The notes beneath the pieces were generated by a model. That model saw only the letters and a program-made list of their open reading frames with translations. It did no database searches and had not been told where the DNA came from. The position numbers and the translations under genes are program-made. This document shows positions 25,550 through 34,580 of a stretch of DNA of 64,000 nt, in pieces (within the stretch, counting starts at the first letter, position 1; each line of letters starts with the position of its first letter). Source of the DNA: Sporosarcina sp. ACRSL (GTDB lineage: Bacteria; Bacillota; Bacilli; Bacillales_A; Planococcaceae); the NCBI RefSeq assembly GCF_022346605.1, contig NZ_JAKRNT010000005.1, positions 62,001-126,000 of the forward strand, in the 5' to 3' direction.

Positions 25550-26193
25550 AGTATTTAAAAAATGAACGTGGAAATGGTTTAATATTTATGCTTTGGATCA
25601 TGGTCGTTTCGATTGCAATCTGCGTAATTGTGTTGAATATCGCTAAAGTATACATCGTCAAACAACAAGCTGCGACCGCTACGCAGCAGGCTGCAATTGC
25701 GGGAACATTGGAGTATGTAAATGCAGCCAAAAAGGCGCTATCTGCTTTCGATGACCTCTTGGTAGAGGAAGATACTGAAGATGAAGATATCCTATCATGG
25801 ACCGAACTTGTGGATAAGAAGGCGGGTGAGAATGAAAGTCGTGGACAGTTAAAAGAAATTGCGTATATCAATGCTTTAAATGATATTTTTCCAGTTATAA
25901 AAAACGTTTATCCAGATGATTACCTACGTATTATGGAATCTAATTTGATTCCTATTGAAGCAGAAGTGAGAAATACTGTGGAAAAAGTTATCCTTGAAAA
26001 CGATGGCAATCTTAAACGCTTTAAGGTGAACCTCGTACTTCCAGATTACCGCATCGAAGTAAAAGCGTCCGTTACTTATGAATCAATTACGGATTCTTCT
26101 GAGGAATTCATTGAAAGCATGGAAAAAGAAGTTCGGCAAAAAGGTTCCGGTCCGCCCCTGCCTTTTTTAAAAGGAGTAATAAGTGGCTGGTAG
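25546..26193 (+). CDS. TadG/TadF-like minor pilin or assembly protein
   Basis: 215 residues from TTG 25546, overlapping the tadE stop. The N-terminus NERGNGLIFMLWIMVVSIAICVIVLNIAKVY is a pseudopilin-like TM helix, followed by a Q/A-rich stretch (KQQAATATQQAAIAGTLEY) typical of TadE/TadG proteins and an acidic extracellular domain. No Glu is seen at position 5, so processing may differ. Last gene of the locus, before a strong bidirectional terminator. Confidence 0.65.
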   Translation: MKYLKNERGNGLIFMLWIMVVSIAICVIVLNIAKVYIVKQQAATATQQAAIAGTLEYVNAAKKALSAFDDLLVEEDTEDEDILSWTELVDKKAGENESRGQLKEIAYINALNDIFPVIKNVYPDDYLRIMESNLIPIEAEVRNTVEKVILENDGNLKRFKVNLVLPDYRIEVKASVTYESITDSSEEFIESMEKEVRQKGSGPPLPFLKGVISGW

Positions 26194-26202
26194 TCTTCAC
26201 AT

Positions 26203-26240
26203 AAAAAATGCCAAAGGAAAAATTCCTCTGGCAATTTTTT
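26203..26240. terminator. Bidirectional terminator between the Tad locus and the P450 gene
   Basis: TGCCAAAGGAA pairs with TTCCTCTGGCA. AAAAAA lies on the left and TTTTTT on the right, so it serves both convergent genes. Confidence 0.9.
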
Positions 26241-27474
26241 ATTTGGTTTGAATGATCATCCGACTCGCCGGAAGCGTCGGCATGCGACTCATATTAATCG
26301 ACAAATCCTGGTCTTTGACAACCGAGTAGTCCAACTCCTCTACAAGAAAGGACAGACTTGCTTTTATGATCGCGACGGTTATTGCCTCCCCTGGACAGCG
26401 GTGGCCGCGCGCAGGATCTCCGCCGCCTTGTGGTACAAAATTATACGGGGACACGGTTTCTTCTATAAAACGGTGAGGATTGAACTGATCAGGCTGATTC
26501 CAACTCTTCGGATCGTGATTTGTGCCATAAAGATCGATGAGAACCGAATCGCCTTCCTTAAATTGATAGCCTCTCCATTCAAAATCATGGCGTGCCATCG
26601 CTCCTAGGAATGGGGCAAATGGATAATACCGACGGATTTCCTGGGCGAACGCCTCCATAAATTCAGCATCGGCACCTTTTAACTTTGTGCGGTATTGTGG
26701 AAAGTCATGAAGAGCCAGTGCCCCAAAGACGATGAACCGTGCAACTGCCACAATCGGTCGAAGGATGTTGATCAATTCCACTGCGGCAATTTGTGCGTCC
26801 AATAACTGCCCGTTCTCATCTTTATGGATTGCGATGGTTTCCAGCGGATGATCTCCGTCCGCGACAGCTCCCGAACGGTATTTTTCAATCAAAGAACGGA
26901 TCCATTCCTCTGTCCGTTTCCGAGCTCTCCGGCCTTCCCGATATCTCGGCCCGACTCCTCCGAACGCATCGATTAAAGCTCCTAAATCATAAGCCCGCTG
27001 TGACACTTCAGATTCTTTCAGAGGCACGCCCGCCCACAAACAAGCGACTCGGCATAACACTTCTTCAGCCTTATCGAATAAAATGACTTCTTGTCCGCTC
27101 TTCCATCGACTTGCTTCTAATCTCCATTGTTCCAATGTCAATTGGTGGACGCGCCTTACCGCGGCCTCCGTCATTAGCGATAAAAATATGAGCTTCCGAA
27201 CTTGATGCGCCGTCCCATCAAGCGTTTGCACTCCGCCTTCTCCAAACAACGATTTCTGAATACGCTTCGGAACAGCGCCCTCCCGCTTGAAACGGGAATC
27301 ATCATAAAACAGCCTAACCGCCTCAGGGCCTTTCATACAAATCATCTTTTTCCCCATCAATCTCGTCTCGAATATATCCGTACCAAATTCATCGAACCGA
27401 TTTCGCATAAAATGGTATCCTTCTGTCAGTAAATCAGCAGAATGATCGAGCCCTTTATCCACTGGCATTGCCAT
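26239..27474 (-). CDS. cypC: Fatty-acid hydroxylating peroxygenase, CYP152 family P450
   Basis: Hydrogen-peroxide-driven hydroxylase of long-chain fatty acids (alpha or beta carbon), like B. subtilis CypC/YbdT. The protein has 411 residues, close to the usual 415-420. The I-helix carries LRPIVAVARF, containing the Arg-Pro pair that in this family binds the substrate carboxylate in place of the acid-alcohol pair of mono-oxygenases. The heme loop PQGGGDPARGHRCPGE (Cys near 365) has the expanded CYP152 form. No redox partner gene is adjacent, as expected for a peroxygenase. It is unrelated to its Tad neighbours and convergent to them. Confidence 0.9.
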   Translation of the reverse strand: MAMPVDKGLDHSADLLTEGYHFMRNRFDEFGTDIFETRLMGKKMICMKGPEAVRLFYDDSRFKREGAVPKRIQKSLFGEGGVQTLDGTAHQVRKLIFLSLMTEAAVRRVHQLTLEQWRLEASRWKSGQEVILFDKAEEVLCRVACLWAGVPLKESEVSQRAYDLGALIDAFGGVGPRYREGRRARKRTEEWIRSLIEKYRSGAVADGDHPLETIAIHKDENGQLLDAQIAAVELINILRPIVAVARFIVFGALALHDFPQYRTKLKGADAEFMEAFAQEIRRYYPFAPFLGAMARHDFEWRGYQFKEGDSVLIDLYGTNHDPKSWNQPDQFNPHRFIEETVSPYNFVPQGGGDPARGHRCPGEAITVAIIKASLSFLVEELDYSVVKDQDLSINMSRMPTLPASRMIIQTK

Positions 27475-27703
27475 TTAATCATACAACTCCTATTCACATT
27501 GGTATGTTGTTAATATTCCCTACTTCAGTGGTTGTTAACGGTGAAAAAATGTAATAATCCATAATGACTAGTCAGAAAATACTATTTGATTCCGTTAATT
27601 TTATATATTCTAAAAACATATTGTATTCCGCTGTAAATTCATTTAATATTATCTGTAATTATTCACGAAAGTGTGAATGAATAGTTTACTAGGGGGGCAG
27701 AAG

Positions 27704-29305
27704 ATGAAAAGAAGAAATCTATTATTTTTTGCAGGAACGCTATTAATGATGTTGTTATTAGCGGCATGCAGTGGCGGGAAAGATGAAGGTGCAACAAGTA
27801 ATAATGATTCATCGAGCAAAAATAATACCTCTAGCAGTAAAGAATCATCCGGCAAGACAGAAGAAAATCGTACATTAACGATCGCAATGGGGTCGGATAT
27901 TGTTAGCTTTGATATTCACAATCATAACAATACGTCGACAGAAGCGGTCCATGATAATATGTTCAACTATCTTTTCAAAAGGGATGACAACAACGTCATT
28001 CAACCGGAACTCGTTGATACATTTGAGCAATTGGATGAATTGACTGTGCAGATGAAACTGAAGGAAGGCGTGAAGTTCCATAATGGCGACACCCTTACTT
28101 CTGAAGATGTCAAGTTCACTCTTGAGCGGGTTGCAACAGACGAAACATTGAGAGAATATCCTAACTATAAGCAAATTAAAGAAGTAGAAATTGTGGACGA
28201 ATTGACGTTCAAGGTCATCACACATGCTCCTGAGCCGTCTTTGTTCCATAGATTATCAAGACTTGGCTCTAGTATGCTTCCGAAAAAATATATTGAAGAA
28301 AACGGATGGGATCATTTCCTATCGAATCCGGTTGGAACAGGTCCATATAAATTTAAAGAGTGGAAAAGGGACGACCGCATTGTAATGGTTCCATTTGAAG
28401 ACTATTTTGAAGGAAAAGTAGATGAGTGGGATGAAGTAGTCTTCCGTATCATTCCGGAAAACTCCACTAGGGTTTCCGAGCTATTGACGGGCGGAGTCGA
28501 TATTGCCGTTAATATTCCACCAAGTGATTGGGATCGTGTCGATAAAAATGAAGGTACGTCAATGAAGAAGAATACTTCCAACCGTACAATCATGTTAATT
28601 TTACGGGCGACGGAAGGGTATCCGACTGCCGACGTCCGAGTTCGTCAAGCGATTGACTATGCCATCGACGACGGATCGCTCGCCGAGCATGCATTGAAAG
28701 GCGGCGGAACTCCGACACGTACACGAGTCGGCCCGGGTAACTTCGGCCATAACCCTAAATTATATGACACTTATAATTATGATCTCGAAAAAGCAAAATC
28801 GCTTCTTGCAGAGGCTGGTTATCCGGACGGCTTTGAAATGACATTGCATTCACCGCGCGGACGTTACTTACAAGATGCCGAAGTAACAGAAATGATCGCC
28901 GGTATGCTTGCTCAAGCAGGTATTAAAGTGAACATCGAATTCATGGAATGGAGCAACTTCACTGAAATGCGGACAGCGAAGAAGAATAAGGATGCATACC
29001 TTCTCGGATTAGGAAATTCCATGTTCGATGGCGCCTATGCGGTTGACTGGTACCGTGCAGAACGGTTCGTAGGTGAAACGGATTATAAAAACGATGAAAT
29101 CGAGGAATTGCTAAATGCTTCCGCTTCAAATATGAATTCGGATGAACGCGAAGCGCAAATTCAAAAAATCGAGGAAATCGCGGCCGAGGATGTACCGCAC
29201 GTACAGCTTTATCAGGAAACGATCAACACTGGGGTTAGTGATCGGATTGAATTCAATCCACCTCAGGATGAAATGATTTACGTTCCGAAAATCAAACGGA
29301 AATAG
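27704..29305 (+). CDS. Peptide/nickel-type ABC transporter substrate-binding lipoprotein
   Basis: Extracellular solute receptor of the transporter encoded downstream; 533 residues. ATG 27704 follows AGGGGGGCAG; an upstream in-frame ATG (27677) would put a charged extension before the signal peptide. The signal ends in the lipobox LLAAC (Cys near 20), followed by a Ser/Asn-rich linker and the SBP_bac_5 fold (about 48-533; family features LEEGVKFHNGD-like KEGVKFHNGD, FKITNPVG-like LSNPVGTGPYKF, and AKSLLAEAGYPDG). Substrate could be di-/oligopeptides or glutathione-like compounds; the adjacent M20 peptidase favours a peptide or acylated amino acid. Confidence 0.9.
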   Translation: MKRRNLLFFAGTLLMMLLLAACSGGKDEGATSNNDSSSKNNTSSSKESSGKTEENRTLTIAMGSDIVSFDIHNHNNTSTEAVHDNMFNYLFKRDDNNVIQPELVDTFEQLDELTVQMKLKEGVKFHNGDTLTSEDVKFTLERVATDETLREYPNYKQIKEVEIVDELTFKVITHAPEPSLFHRLSRLGSSMLPKKYIEENGWDHFLSNPVGTGPYKFKEWKRDDRIVMVPFEDYFEGKVDEWDEVVFRIIPENSTRVSELLTGGVDIAVNIPPSDWDRVDKNEGTSMKKNTSNRTIMLILRATEGYPTADVRVRQAIDYAIDDGSLAEHALKGGGTPTRTRVGPGNFGHNPKLYDTYNYDLEKAKSLLAEAGYPDGFEMTLHSPRGRYLQDAEVTEMIAGMLAQAGIKVNIEFMEWSNFTEMRTAKKNKDAYLLGLGNSMFDGAYAVDWYRAERFVGETDYKNDEIEELLNASASNMNSDEREAQIQKIEEIAAEDVPHVQLYQETINTGVSDRIEFNPPQDEMIYVPKIKRK

Positions 29306-29317
29306 AACCTGATTGTA

Positions 29318-29347
29318 GGGCCGGGGAGCAAATTTCCTGGCCCGTTT
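29318..29347 (+). terminator. Intra-operon hairpin between the binding protein and permease genes
   Basis: GGGCCGGGGA pairs with TTTCCTGGCCC and is followed by GTTTCTTTT. It probably makes most transcripts stop after the binding protein, giving excess receptor over permease, a common arrangement. Confidence 0.65.
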
Positions 29348-29394
29348 CTTTTAATTTGGAATTTGGGGTTGTAAAACCGACTAAGGAGGCCACT

Positions 29395-30312
29395 ATGTTT
29401 AAATTTCTTCTGAAACGGATTCTTGAGTTCATACCCGTTCTGATCATTATTTCATTTATTGTCTTTTCGCTTGTTTTCATAGCAGGAAACCCCGTGGCCT
29501 TGATGCTTCCCGAAGATGCTAGCCAGGAGGATATCGAACAATTGACGATAGCGTTAGGGCTTGACCAGCCATTTATCGTCCAATATGGAAAGTATATGTT
29601 AGGTCTCGTCCAAGGGGATTTCGGAAAATCATTCAGATATAATACCGATGCTTTGCCATTAGTTCTTGAACGATTGCCTGCCACATTGGAATTGGCAGCA
29701 GCGGCCATGATCATTGCAATTATTATTGCGATACCACTCGGTGTATGGTCTGCTACGAAGAAAAACTCTTCATTGGATTTATTGGCAACTGGTGGAGCGG
29801 TCATCGGGAAAGCAATGCCGAACTTCTGGCTCGGAATTATGTTGATCTTATTGTTCTCGGTCACTCTAGGATGGTTTCCAGTATCAGGTAGAGGAACAAT
29901 GGCGCATTTGATATTGCCAGCGATCACTCTTGGAACGGGAATTGCCGCAGAAATGACGAGGCTGATCCGGTCCAGCATGGTGGAAATATTGAGCCAGGAT
30001 TATGTAAGAACCGCAAAAAGTAAAGGGCTTCGAGATTTCTTTGTTGTGTATAAACATGCATTCCGGAATTCACTCATACCCGTTGTCACCATTACCGCAT
30101 TGCAAACGTCGACGCTTGTCGGCGGCGCGTTAATTACTGAAACGGTCTTCTCATGGCCGGGACTTGGGCAACTTCTCATTCAGGCCGTCAATACGAGGGA
30201 TATGGCAATCGTACAGGCAAGTGTGTTCATTATCGCGATACTGGTCATCTTGATGAATCTACTGGCAGACATTGTGTATCGAATTTTGGATCCACGAATC
30301 AAATACAGTTAA
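29395..30312 (+). CDS. dppB: Peptide ABC transporter permease, DppB/OppB type
   Basis: Membrane permease subunit, 305 residues from ATG 29395 (AAGGAGG 6 bases upstream; the frame runs further up without an RBS). Six TM segments. N-terminal MFKFLLKRILEFIPVLIIISFIVF is the OppB start pattern, and the EAA loop is TAKSKGLRDFFVVYKHAFRNSL. Second gene of the transporter; symbol by family. Confidence 0.9.
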   Translation: MFKFLLKRILEFIPVLIIISFIVFSLVFIAGNPVALMLPEDASQEDIEQLTIALGLDQPFIVQYGKYMLGLVQGDFGKSFRYNTDALPLVLERLPATLELAAAAMIIAIIIAIPLGVWSATKKNSSLDLLATGGAVIGKAMPNFWLGIMLILLFSVTLGWFPVSGRGTMAHLILPAITLGTGIAAEMTRLIRSSMVEILSQDYVRTAKSKGLRDFFVVYKHAFRNSLIPVVTITALQTSTLVGGALITETVFSWPGLGQLLIQAVNTRDMAIVQASVFIIAILVILMNLLADIVYRILDPRIKYS

Positions 30313-30324
30313 GGGGGGAGTCAA

Positions 30325-31254
30325 ATGTCTGCAAATCTACAAACGCATGCCGCAGATAGCAATGTCAGTGCAATGAAGAGTAGGGGAATTTTACATTTTA
30401 TTACTCGTTGGCTGAAAATGCTATTAAAAAGTAAAACAGGCACAGTCGGTTTCATCATTGTCCTGTTTGTATGCTTCGTGGCAGCTTTCGCAAATTTCTT
30501 AGCTCCACATGATCCCGCCCTCATCAATCCGGCTAAAATGCTGAAGCCCCCGTCCTGGATGGAAGGTGGCGATGAAGCGCACTTGCTTGGCACAGATAAT
30601 CTTGGTCGGGATATTTTGAGCAGAATCATTTACGGTTCAAGAGTTTCCATAATCGTAGGCGTAGCATCAGTCATTCTCGCTGGAATGATCGGCATCGTCG
30701 TCGGCCTTGCATCTGGCTATTATGGCGGATGGTTGGACGCGGTTCTGATGCGAATTGTCGATTCCTTCCTATCCATTCCGAATATTTTATTTGCGTTAGT
30801 CTTCTTGGCGGTATTTGGACCGAGTGTGCCGACGTTGATCATCGTTCTTGGGGTAACGAACTGGGTCGCGTACGCACGGATTGTGAGAGGAGAAACTCTG
30901 TCCATAAAAGAAAGGGAATTTGTGAGAGCAGCTCGTTCCATCGGAGTTCGAAATGTGAAGATCATTAGTCGACATGTTTTGCCGAACGTCATCTCATCGT
31001 TTATCGTCATCTCGACGTTGAGTGTTGCGACGACAATCATTTTGGAAGCTTCGTTAAGTTTCCTAGGGCTCGGCGTTCAACCCCCGACAGTGTCATGGGG
31101 AGGCATTTTGAGCGACGGGCGTGATTATCTTGCAACGAGTTGGTGGTTGGCGACATTCCCAGGGGTTGCCATAACGATTACGGTGTTAGGCATCATTTTC
31201 TTAGGCGATTGGCTCCGTGATGTATTGGATCCTCGTTCGCAAAGCAGAAGTTAA
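30325..31254 (+). CDS. dppC: Peptide ABC transporter permease, DppC/OppC type
   Basis: 309 residues. A soluble N-terminal stretch (1-40) is followed by TM1 (about 44-66) with the OppC_N motif, the linker HLLGTDNLGRDILSRIIYGSR, and five further TMs. The EAA loop is ARSIGVRNVKIISRHVLPN. AAGGGGGGAG precedes ATG 30325. Pairs with the DppB-type permease. Confidence 0.92.
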   Translation: MSANLQTHAADSNVSAMKSRGILHFITRWLKMLLKSKTGTVGFIIVLFVCFVAAFANFLAPHDPALINPAKMLKPPSWMEGGDEAHLLGTDNLGRDILSRIIYGSRVSIIVGVASVILAGMIGIVVGLASGYYGGWLDAVLMRIVDSFLSIPNILFALVFLAVFGPSVPTLIIVLGVTNWVAYARIVRGETLSIKEREFVRAARSIGVRNVKIISRHVLPNVISSFIVISTLSVATTIILEASLSFLGLGVQPPTVSWGGILSDGRDYLATSWWLATFPGVAITITVLGIIFLGDWLRDVLDPRSQSRS

Positions 31255-31268
31255 GGAGGTGTAGGGAA

Positions 31269-32258
31269 ATGAAGACAGGAACGGCTATTTTAGATGTAGA
31301 TGATCTACATACCTATTTCAGAACGGAACATGGTGTCATACCTTCTGTAAATGGGGTGTCCTTCGAAGTGAAGGAAGGGGAAACGTTAGCTATTGTAGGG
31401 GAGTCGGGTTCAGGTAAAAGTGTCACATCACTTTCCATTATGGGGCTGATCGAAGCTCCCGGGAAAGTGGAAAAAGGGAGTATTCGATTCGAAGGGAAAA
31501 ACTTGACGACACTCGGAAAAAAAGAGTACCGGAAGTTACGGGGCAATGAAATTGCAATGATCTTCCAAGAGCCGCTTTCTTCGTTGAATCCTTTATTCAC
31601 AATCGGTAATCAGCTTTCCGAGTCTATTAAGTTGCATCAAAAAGTAGATAAAAAAACGGCGAAAGTGAAAAGTATAGAAATGCTTCGCCACGTCGGAATT
31701 CCACGGGCGGAAAAAGTGTATCATTCATTTCCCCATGTGTTAAGTGGCGGGATGCGGCAGCGTGTCATGATTGCGATGGCATTATCATGCAATCCGAAGT
31801 TGCTCATTGCAGATGAGCCGACAACGGCATTGGACGTAACGATTCAGGCTCAAATTTTGGAGCTGATGAAAAAGCTCGCAAAAGAAAATAGCACTGCGAT
31901 TTTATTGATTACTCATGATCTCGGTGTTGTTGCCGAAATGGCGGATAAAGTCGTCGTCATGTATGCCGGCCAAGTTGTTGAACATACCGACGTCTATACG
32001 CTGTTCAGCAAACCGAAGCATCCGTACACGAAAGGTTTGCTCAATAGTACACCGAAATTCCACGAAACAGACGAGGTCCTTGAATCCATTACCGGGACAG
32101 TTCCGACTCCGTCAAACATGCCGACAGGTTGCAAATTCCATCCGCGTTGTCCGTTCGCAATGGACGTATGCACGTTGAACGAACCGGCATTGAAAGAAGT
32201 AGATTACGACCATAAAGTGAGATGTTGGCTGTACGAGGAAAAGGAGGATGCTATTTAA
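31269..32258 (+). CDS. dppD: Peptide ABC transporter ATPase, DppD/OppD type
   Basis: 329 residues. Walker A GESGSGKS (near 45), Q-loop IFQEPLSSLNPL, signature LSGGMRQRVMIAMAL (near 158), Walker B LLIADEPTTALD, and a C-terminal oligopeptide-ABC extension with a four-Cys-type cluster (GCKFHPRCPFAMDVC, then C near 320), which binds an iron-sulfur cluster in studied homologues. AAGGAGG precedes the ATG. Confidence 0.93.
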   Translation: MKTGTAILDVDDLHTYFRTEHGVIPSVNGVSFEVKEGETLAIVGESGSGKSVTSLSIMGLIEAPGKVEKGSIRFEGKNLTTLGKKEYRKLRGNEIAMIFQEPLSSLNPLFTIGNQLSESIKLHQKVDKKTAKVKSIEMLRHVGIPRAEKVYHSFPHVLSGGMRQRVMIAMALSCNPKLLIADEPTTALDVTIQAQILELMKKLAKENSTAILLITHDLGVVAEMADKVVVMYAGQVVEHTDVYTLFSKPKHPYTKGLLNSTPKFHETDEVLESITGTVPTPSNMPTGCKFHPRCPFAMDVCTLNEPALKEVDYDHKVRCWLYEEKEDAI

Positions 32259-32259
32259 T

Positions 32260-33318
32260 ATGGGTACGTTAAAAGAACATCCGCCTTTATTGACAGTGGA
32301 AGGTTTGAAAAAGCATTTTGAGATATCGGAAGGCATTGGCAAAAAGAAACTCCTGAAAGCTGTCGATGGAATCGATTTTACGGTTTATGAAGGAGAAACT
32401 CTTGGAATCGTCGGCGAGTCAGGCTGTGGAAAATCGACGACCGGCAATTTACTAGTGAATTTGCTTGATAAGACAGAAGGAACCATCATCTTCAACGGCA
32501 AAGACATGGACTCCCTCACAAAAGAAGAGGTAAGGAAATCACGTGCCGACATCCAAATGATTTTCCAAGATCCGTTTTCTTCATTAAATCCACGTATGCG
32601 GGTCGTCGATATTATCGGGGAACCGTTGAAAACACATACGACGATGAAGAAACGTGAAATACGGGAAGAAGTATTCAAGCTTATGGATGCTGTAGGACTT
32701 GACAGGTCTTACGGAAAACGGTATCCACATGAATTCAGTGGAGGGCAGCGGCAACGTATCGGCATCGCCCGAGCGATTGCACTGCGTCCCAAATTGATCA
32801 TTTGTGATGAGCCGGTTTCCGCTCTGGACGTCTCCATTCAGGCACAAATTTTGAACTTGTTGATCAAACTGCAAAAGGAATATAAACTGACGTTCATTTT
32901 CATTGCACACGGATTGCCGGCTGTTAAATATATAAGCGATCGAATTGCCGTCATGTATTTAGGGAAAATCGTAGAAATTACGACGAAAGCTCAATTATTC
33001 AATAAACCTATGCACCCTTATACGGTAAGCCTCGTTTCCGCTGTCCCGCTTCCAGACCCTCACATTCGGGATAGAGAAAGGGTGTTGCTCGAGGGGGATA
33101 TCCCGAGCAACGTCGATATTCCGTCCGGATGTAGATTCCGGACGAGATGTCCATATGCGGAAACGAAATGTGAGCTCGTTGAGCCCGAATTGCAGGAGCT
33201 CGAGGATGGCCATTTCACCGCTTGCCATTTTCCGTTGAATATCGATGGTTCCGACATATTGTCGAGTAAAGAAAGGGTGGGAAATGTTGAAGGAATACTT
33301 GCAAACGAAACAAACTGA
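32260..33318 (+). CDS. dppF: Peptide ABC transporter ATPase, DppF/OppF type
   Basis: 352 residues from ATG 32260. The frame has ATG 32248, but that abuts the AGGAGG at 32242-32247, so 32260 (12 bases away) is more likely; both are near the upstream stop. Walker A GESGCGKST, signature FSGGQRQRIGIARA, Walker B LIICDEPVSALD. In the H-loop the switch reads FIFIAHGLPAVKYIS, with Gly where most homologues have Asp after the His. The C-terminal GCRFRTRCPYAETKC cluster is present. Overlaps the M20 gene by 35 bases. Confidence 0.92.
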   Translation: MGTLKEHPPLLTVEGLKKHFEISEGIGKKKLLKAVDGIDFTVYEGETLGIVGESGCGKSTTGNLLVNLLDKTEGTIIFNGKDMDSLTKEEVRKSRADIQMIFQDPFSSLNPRMRVVDIIGEPLKTHTTMKKREIREEVFKLMDAVGLDRSYGKRYPHEFSGGQRQRIGIARAIALRPKLIICDEPVSALDVSIQAQILNLLIKLQKEYKLTFIFIAHGLPAVKYISDRIAVMYLGKIVEITTKAQLFNKPMHPYTVSLVSAVPLPDPHIRDRERVLLEGDIPSNVDIPSGCRFRTRCPYAETKCELVEPELQELEDGHFTACHFPLNIDGSDILSSKERVGNVEGILANETN

Positions 33319-34423
33319 AATGCTTCAGCTGCTTGAGAAGCTCGTTAATATCGATTCAGGCTCTACACATAAAGAAGGAATTGATGAAGTGGGCGGGATA
33401 TTGAAATCGCTATATGAGGAATTGGGATTCGAAGTCGAAGTGATCGAAGAGCCCAAAAACGGAAATAATATGGTCATCACATATCAGGGGAACGACAATC
33501 CGACAATGCTCGCGGTTGCGCATATGGACACAGTTTTCCGTGTTGGAACGGCGAGTGAAAGGCCGTTTACGATCAACGGCGATCGGGCATATGGACCTGG
33601 CGTTATTGATATGAAGGCTAGTCAGGTAGCTCTTCTCTATGCACTTAAGGCATTAAAAGAAAAGAATCCTACAGCACTCGAGAAAATACAAATCATTTTG
33701 AATGGTGATGAAGAAATCGGATCATCAACTTCAAGGCCGCTCATTGAAAAGTACTCGGAAGGCAAAAAGTACGCCCTTATTATGGAGCCTGCTAGGAAGG
33801 ATGGTTCACTCGTCACTGCGCGTCGTGGCGGCGGACGTTACTCCGTTTATGTGAAAGGGAAGGCCGCTCACTCAGGCGTTGAACCACAAAATGGAATCAG
33901 TGCAATCGAAGAGCTTGCCCATAAAATCATTAAACTGCATGCGTTGACGAATCACGAAGAAGGGATAAGCGTCAGTGTGGGTATAATTGAAGGAGGAGAA
34001 TCCGTCAATACGATTGCGCCGACTGCCGTGGCCCATGTCGATGTAAGGATCACATATATAGAACAAGCTGAAGTGCTTGACCAAAAAATAAAGGAAATAT
34101 GCGCAACTTCCGACGTAGCCGGTACGTCGATCGAGCTCGAAGGCGGCATTAACCGACCGCCAATGGTGAAAAACCAACAAACGATAGACCTTTTAGAAAT
34201 TATCAAGGAAACTGGCGAAGAATTAGGAATCAAAGTAACTGATGTAGCAACAGGCGGTGGTTCCGACGCCTCCTTCACCTCTGCCATGGGAGTTGCCACG
34301 ATAGACGGATTAGGGCCAGTGGGAGGAAATACACATAATGAGGATGAATACTTGGAAATCCCTACATTGGTGGAAAGAACGAGTTTGCTAGCTGAAGTAA
34401 TTCGTAAACTTGCAGACCAATAA
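33284..34423 (+). CDS. M20-family metallopeptidase (glutamate carboxypeptidase/ArgE-like)
   Basis: Two-zinc hydrolase of C-terminal amino acids or N-acyl amino acids; 379 residues from ATG 33284 (GAAAGGGTGGG upstream; the start lies inside the transporter ATPase gene). Metal and catalytic residues: AHMDTV (His near 80), GPGVIDMK (Asp near 112), NGDEEIGS (Glu pair near 146), EPARKDGSL, and GGNTHNEDE (His near 355). The dimerisation domain lies at about 180-290 (GKAAHSGVEPQNG). No signal peptide, so it is cytoplasmic and likely cleaves the imported substrate. Carboxypeptidase G2 is the nearest well-known relative by motifs. Confidence 0.88.
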   Translation: MLKEYLQTKQTEMLQLLEKLVNIDSGSTHKEGIDEVGGILKSLYEELGFEVEVIEEPKNGNNMVITYQGNDNPTMLAVAHMDTVFRVGTASERPFTINGDRAYGPGVIDMKASQVALLYALKALKEKNPTALEKIQIILNGDEEIGSSTSRPLIEKYSEGKKYALIMEPARKDGSLVTARRGGGRYSVYVKGKAAHSGVEPQNGISAIEELAHKIIKLHALTNHEEGISVSVGIIEGGESVNTIAPTAVAHVDVRITYIEQAEVLDQKIKEICATSDVAGTSIELEGGINRPPMVKNQQTIDLLEIIKETGEELGIKVTDVATGGGSDASFTSAMGVATIDGLGPVGGNTHNEDEYLEIPTLVERTSLLAEVIRKLADQ

Positions 34424-34434
34424 CGGAAAAGAAG

Positions 34435-34580
34435 AGGTTCCTGGACTTATCCCGCATTAACTGGCAGTAAGACTCCACTAGGGTGGAGGTCAACTGCCAG
34501 TAAATGCCCGATTGGTTCAACTAACACTCAGTGGGAAAGGCTCCCACTGAGTGAAGTTTCACTTTATCGTCCAGGAACCT
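34435..34580. repeat. Hairpin-rich element with nested inverted repeats
   Basis: AGGTTCCTGGAC (34435-34446) pairs with GTCCAGGAACCT (34569-34580). Enclosed are ACTGGCAGT/ACTGCCAGT (34460-34468, 34493-34501), with CTCCAC/GTGGAG inside, and a perfect 12-bp hairpin CACTCAGTGGGA/TCCCACTGAGTG (34525-34536, 34542-34553). It lies between convergent genes and its right arm covers the last codons of the lipoprotein gene. The segment CCCACTGAGTGAAGTTTCACTTTAT recurs, slightly changed, at 63826-63850, so it belongs to a dispersed family. It may also end transcription from both sides. Confidence 0.8.
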
